8,293 nt of DNA, taken from positions 1 to 8,293 of the forward strand of contig QLUP01000039.1 in the NCBI GenBank assembly GCA_018725485.1, in the 5' to 3' direction. The notes under the pieces were generated by a model. That model made no database searches. It had not been told where the DNA came from and saw only the letters and a program-made list of their open reading frames with translations. The number at the start of each line of letters is the position of its first letter. Position 1 is the stretch's first letter. Below are positions 5,553 to 8,293 of the stretch, piece by piece. The DNA comes from Candidatus Lithacetigena glycinireducens (GTDB lineage Bacteria > Coprothermobacterota > HKB111). The position numbers and the translations under genes are program-made.

Positions 5553-7970
5553 AACTACGAAGGGGCAAGCCCTGTTACCAAAAGACTTCTTGAGTTCTGG
5601 TTTAAAGAAGAGCATATCCTGACTGATGCCTCACGGTTTGAATTCTGGAAATGCCAGCGAGAGGCAATAGAAGCCCTGATTTACATTTATGAGATATGCA
5701 AATACCACAGCCTTTATGACCTTGCAAGAGGCCTTGGAGTTAGTATCCCGGTTGACCCTACAAAAGACCTCTGGCCCAAATATTGTTTTAAGATGGCAAC
5801 AGGCTCAGGAAAAACTTGGGTGATGACGATGGTAATAGTTTGGCAATATTTTAATAAGATTTTTGGCATAAATAATGGTGTCCGCTACTCCAGCCATTTT
5901 CTACTTCTTGCTCCCAATATTATCGTCTTGGATCGGCTTGAAGAGGCTTTTGGCGATAACAGAGTCTTTAGAGAGTTCCCCTTCATTCCCACTGAGTGGC
6001 AAGCGGACTTTGATTTTCAATTTATTAAACAGAGCGAGGTCATTCCACGAACTGCGAGAGGCATCCTTCACCTGACCAATATCCAGCAACTTTATGAGAG
6101 AGATGTAGAAGGAGCAGTCAACCCTTTGGATGAGGCTCTTGGTCCAAAGCCAAAGCGTGAAGAGGAAGCGATCTACGATTCCTTACGGACAGTGCTTTCA
6201 AGCTATAATGACCTTATGGTCTTAAATGACGAGGCTCATCATGTCCATAGTGATGACCTGGAATGGAACAAGGTCATTGCGCATCTGGATTCAACACTTA
6301 AAGAACGAAATGGCAATGGTTTGATGATGCAATCAGATTTTACTGCAACCCCAAAGGACCTTCAGGGTAACCTTTTTCCACATATCATCTACGACTACCC
6401 TCTTGCAGAAGCTATAAAAGATAAGATTGTAAAGCGTCCTCGTATTGGGGAGATTGAAAATGTCCCCGAGTCTCTGAGTAAGGACTTTGTTAAAAAGAAT
6501 CGCCTCCAGATTGACACAGGCATAGAGATTCTTAAGGAATTTCAAAAGGAGTTCAAAGATACGGGAAAGAAGCCCATCCTTTTTATCATGGCTGATGTGA
6601 CCAGGAATGCAGATAAAGTGGGAGAGTATTTTAAAAGGCATGGTTATGAGGGTAAAGTTCTTGTCATTCACACGGATACCAAAGGCGTCATTACTAAAAA
6701 AGACCTTGAGAAGGCAAGAAAAGCAGCCAGAGAGATTGACAGCCCTGAAAACCCTTATGAGATTATCGTAAGTGTAATGATGCTCAAGGAAGGGTGGGAT
6801 GTAAGGAATGTCTGTGTGATTGTTCCACTGAGGGCTTTTGATTCACCAGTTTTGCCTGAACAAACATTAGGGAGAGGTTTACGAAGGATAGCCCCTCAGG
6901 ATGACACATGGGAGGAAAAGCTTATTGTTATTGACCATCCACGATTCCGCCAGCTCTGGCAGGCAGAGATTGCTAAAGGGGAATTGATTGTTGACTTTAC
7001 AACTGCAAAGAGAGCTTATGAACCGAGCAACCTTGTAATGGTTAACCCAGAGAAAATTCAATTTGATATAGAAATCCCTGTTGTAGAGGGAGGACTTACC
7101 CGGACAGTGCCTAATCTAACAGAACTGGATATAACACGACTTCCTGCAAGACCTTTTAAATTTACAGAGATTAAACTACCAAAGGTAAGATACAGGGAGA
7201 GGGACTTAATAGAGCAGAAGATTGTAAGAGAAAAGATTCTTGCCTTTGATTACACGGAGAATTTCTCTCTCTACCTTTCTTATATCTGTAAAGCTATTAC
7301 TTCCAAAACAGGCGCATCAAGTATCTTTGTAGAACTTGTACCAAAAGTAAAGGAGTATATAGAAAATTACCTTTTTGACGAGAAGGTGGATGGTGAGAAG
7401 CTGGATGTTACGAAGAAGCTTAACTATATCCCAATTCGGGAGAAGTTGGTAGAAATTTTCTCAAAAGAAATCAATACTCTTTCCAGAAAAGAAGAAACTG
7501 TTACTCTTCAGAGATACTTCAAGCTAAGTGAAACACAACCCCTTCATACCTCTGAACCGGTTACAAAAGTAAGAAAAACGGTTTTTGAAGCCTTACCGTA
7601 TTCAAGGCGTAGTGTTTTTGAAAAGGAATTTATGAACTATCTGGATGAAAAGGATGATGTGAAGGCATTTACTAAAGGTCTTCCCAGACACCCCCTTCAT
7701 ATCCCTTACTACAATCAGGAAGGATATTTACGATACTATCTACCTGATTTTGTCGTTAAGGAAGAAAGTGCAATGTATCTTGTAGAAACCAAAGGAATGG
7801 AAGGAGCAGAGGTGCCTATAAAGGATAAAGAGACTTTGCGATGGTGTGAAAATGTGCAGAAATTATCTGGAAAACACTGGAAATATCTGAAGGTGAAACC
7901 ACAAGACCTCGAGACTTATAGATCTCATGGTTTTAGAACCTTGGCTGCAGGGACCGAGATAAGAAGGTAG
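5493..7970 (+). CDS. res: Type III-like restriction subunit Res: SF2 helicase plus PD-(D/E)XK nuclease
   Basis: An 825-residue restriction subunit that should act with the Mod protein to translocate on and cut unmodified DNA. Helicase motifs are in order: Q-like CQREAIEAL (54-62), Walker A ATGSGKT (102-108), DEAH box NDEAHH (245-250), motif III SDFTATP (281-287), V SVMMLKEGWDVRNV (427-440) and VI QTLGRGLRR (457-465). The C-terminal nuclease fits the PD-(D/E)XK fold: E712 in FEKEF, P751-D752 in YLPDFVV, and E765-T766-K767 in LVETKG. All catalytic positions seem intact. The ATG has AGAAGGA (5474-5480), a longish 12 nt upstream, so translation may be coupled to the toxin stop 3 nt before. Its first 22 codons are duplicated at 4788. 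It belongs with mod, now some 4.5 kb upstream. The Res label rests on domain order and partner; sequence specificity comes from Mod and is not visible here. Confidence 0.9.
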   Translation: MAIIDLDIKIKQAVKTWRERNYEGASPVTKRLLEFWFKEEHILTDASRFEFWKCQREAIEALIYIYEICKYHSLYDLARGLGVSIPVDPTKDLWPKYCFKMATGSGKTWVMTMVIVWQYFNKIFGINNGVRYSSHFLLLAPNIIVLDRLEEAFGDNRVFREFPFIPTEWQADFDFQFIKQSEVIPRTARGILHLTNIQQLYERDVEGAVNPLDEALGPKPKREEEAIYDSLRTVLSSYNDLMVLNDEAHHVHSDDLEWNKVIAHLDSTLKERNGNGLMMQSDFTATPKDLQGNLFPHIIYDYPLAEAIKDKIVKRPRIGEIENVPESLSKDFVKKNRLQIDTGIEILKEFQKEFKDTGKKPILFIMADVTRNADKVGEYFKRHGYEGKVLVIHTDTKGVITKKDLEKARKAAREIDSPENPYEIIVSVMMLKEGWDVRNVCVIVPLRAFDSPVLPEQTLGRGLRRIAPQDDTWEEKLIVIDHPRFRQLWQAEIAKGELIVDFTTAKRAYEPSNLVMVNPEKIQFDIEIPVVEGGLTRTVPNLTELDITRLPARPFKFTEIKLPKVRYRERDLIEQKIVREKILAFDYTENFSLYLSYICKAITSKTGASSIFVELVPKVKEYIENYLFDEKVDGEKLDVTKKLNYIPIREKLVEIFSKEINTLSRKEETVTLQRYFKLSETQPLHTSEPVTKVRKTVFEALPYSRRSVFEKEFMNYLDEKDDVKAFTKGLPRHPLHIPYYNQEGYLRYYLPDFVVKEESAMYLVETKGMEGAEVPIKDKETLRWCENVQKLSGKHWKYLKVKPQDLETYRSHGFRTLAAGTEIRR

Positions 7971-8041
7971 CACGCAAAAAGACAAAAGAGCTTTTAGAAA
8001 AAGCAAAAAGGAAAGTTGAGGAGGCAATAGAGGGGAAATAG
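7937..8041 (+). other. Lysine-rich open frame without a start codon after res
   Basis: The bases after the res stop hold no complete gene. In one frame, different from res, an open stretch from 7937 to the TAG at 8039-8041 ends in a very basic, helix-like tail (KKVARKKTKELLEKAKRKVE, then EAIEGK). There is no ATG, GTG or TTG in this frame before the tail, and the stretch overlaps the last codons of res. It may be the tail of a lost gene joined at the res 3' end, or the natural end of Res shifted out of frame by one indel. No hairpin terminator is visible in 7971-8042. Confidence 0.35.
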
Positions 8042-8042
8042 T

Positions 8043-8293
8043 CAACTACAACACCTAATAACAGTCTGGTGGTTTAAGAATGGAGACAGAGATGCAACAT
8101 TTTTTGCTGTTCCGTATGAAAACGGAGAACAGAAACCATTTTATGTTGATTTTATCATTAAGTTGAAAGATGGAAGAATTGGATTGCTTGATACCAAATC
8201 CGGCTTCACCCAAAAACTTGCTGGTCCAAAAATTGAAGGCTTGCACAGATATATCCAGAACGAAAATAAAAAAGGCAAAAACCTTTTTGGTGG
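8043..8293 (+). pseudogene. 5'-truncated C-terminal nuclease part of a second Res-like protein
   Basis: The frame, open from 8031 after a TAG at 8028-8030, encodes a protein segment recognisable from about 8043 to the right edge: VWWFKNGDRDATFFAVPYEN, then FYVDFIIKLKDGRIGLLDTKSG, then GLHRYIQNENKKGKNLFGG. VDF followed by LLDTKSG matches the D...(D/E)xK core of a PD-(D/E)XK nuclease at the end of Type III Res-like helicases. No in-frame ATG or GTG precedes it and no helicase motifs lie upstream, so its N-terminal part is missing. It is not a copy of the Res C-terminus at 7740-7810, which reads YLPDFVV...LVETKG, so it comes from a different Res subfamily. It lies in the same frame as res but several stops separate them. 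The downstream end is outside the window. Pseudogene status is inferred from the missing start. Confidence 0.7.

Noticed and set aside
6333-6671. 112-codon open frame on the - strand
   Set aside because: It is antisense to the conserved Res helicase core and has no recognisable motif.
8055-8246. 63-codon open frame on the - strand at the right edge
   Set aside because: It is antisense to the clear nuclease fragment on the + strand and encodes nothing recognisable.

Overview
All coherent genes in this 8.3 kb window lie on the + strand, packed like one operon. The DNA is fairly AT-rich (roughly 40% GC by eye), with purine-rich Shine-Dalgarno sites and Lys/Glu- and AGA-rich coding. This suggests a bacterium, perhaps an anaerobe or thermophile, but the sequence does not fix the taxon. 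There are no RNA genes, CRISPR arrays or transposases. The window is part of a defence island.

Layout: (1) positions 1-1022 are the 3' part of a beta-class adenine/cytosine-N4 methyltransferase of the Mod type, cut by the left edge. (2) 1028-2860 is an OLD-like ATPase/TOPRIM nuclease and 2861-4801 a UvrD/PcrA-like helicase; together they are a Gabija-like GajA-GajB pair. (3) 4788-4883 holds an orphan copy of the first ~22 codons of a res gene, overlapping the end of the helicase gene. (4) 4858-5489 is a two-gene toxin-antitoxin module, with an AbrB/MazE-like antitoxin and a PIN-domain toxin. (5) 5493-7970 is a full-length Res protein, an SF2 helicase with a C-terminal PD-(D/E)XK nuclease, the natural partner of the Mod. 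(6) 7971-8042 is a short stretch without a complete gene, containing a lysine-rich open frame that lacks a start. (7) 8043-8293 is the 5'-truncated C-terminal part of a second, different Res-like nuclease, running off the right edge.

Working together: mod and res form a type III-like restriction-modification system. Its two genes have been pulled apart by a Gabija-like anti-phage pair and a toxin-antitoxin module. Spacings are 5, 0, -14, -4 and 3 nt, so the set is probably co-transcribed and partly translationally coupled. The duplicated res start marks a recombination scar: at some stage res directly followed the helicase gene, and the toxin-antitoxin module now sits between the old res start and the intact res. 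The TA module may stabilise the whole cassette, but that is inference.
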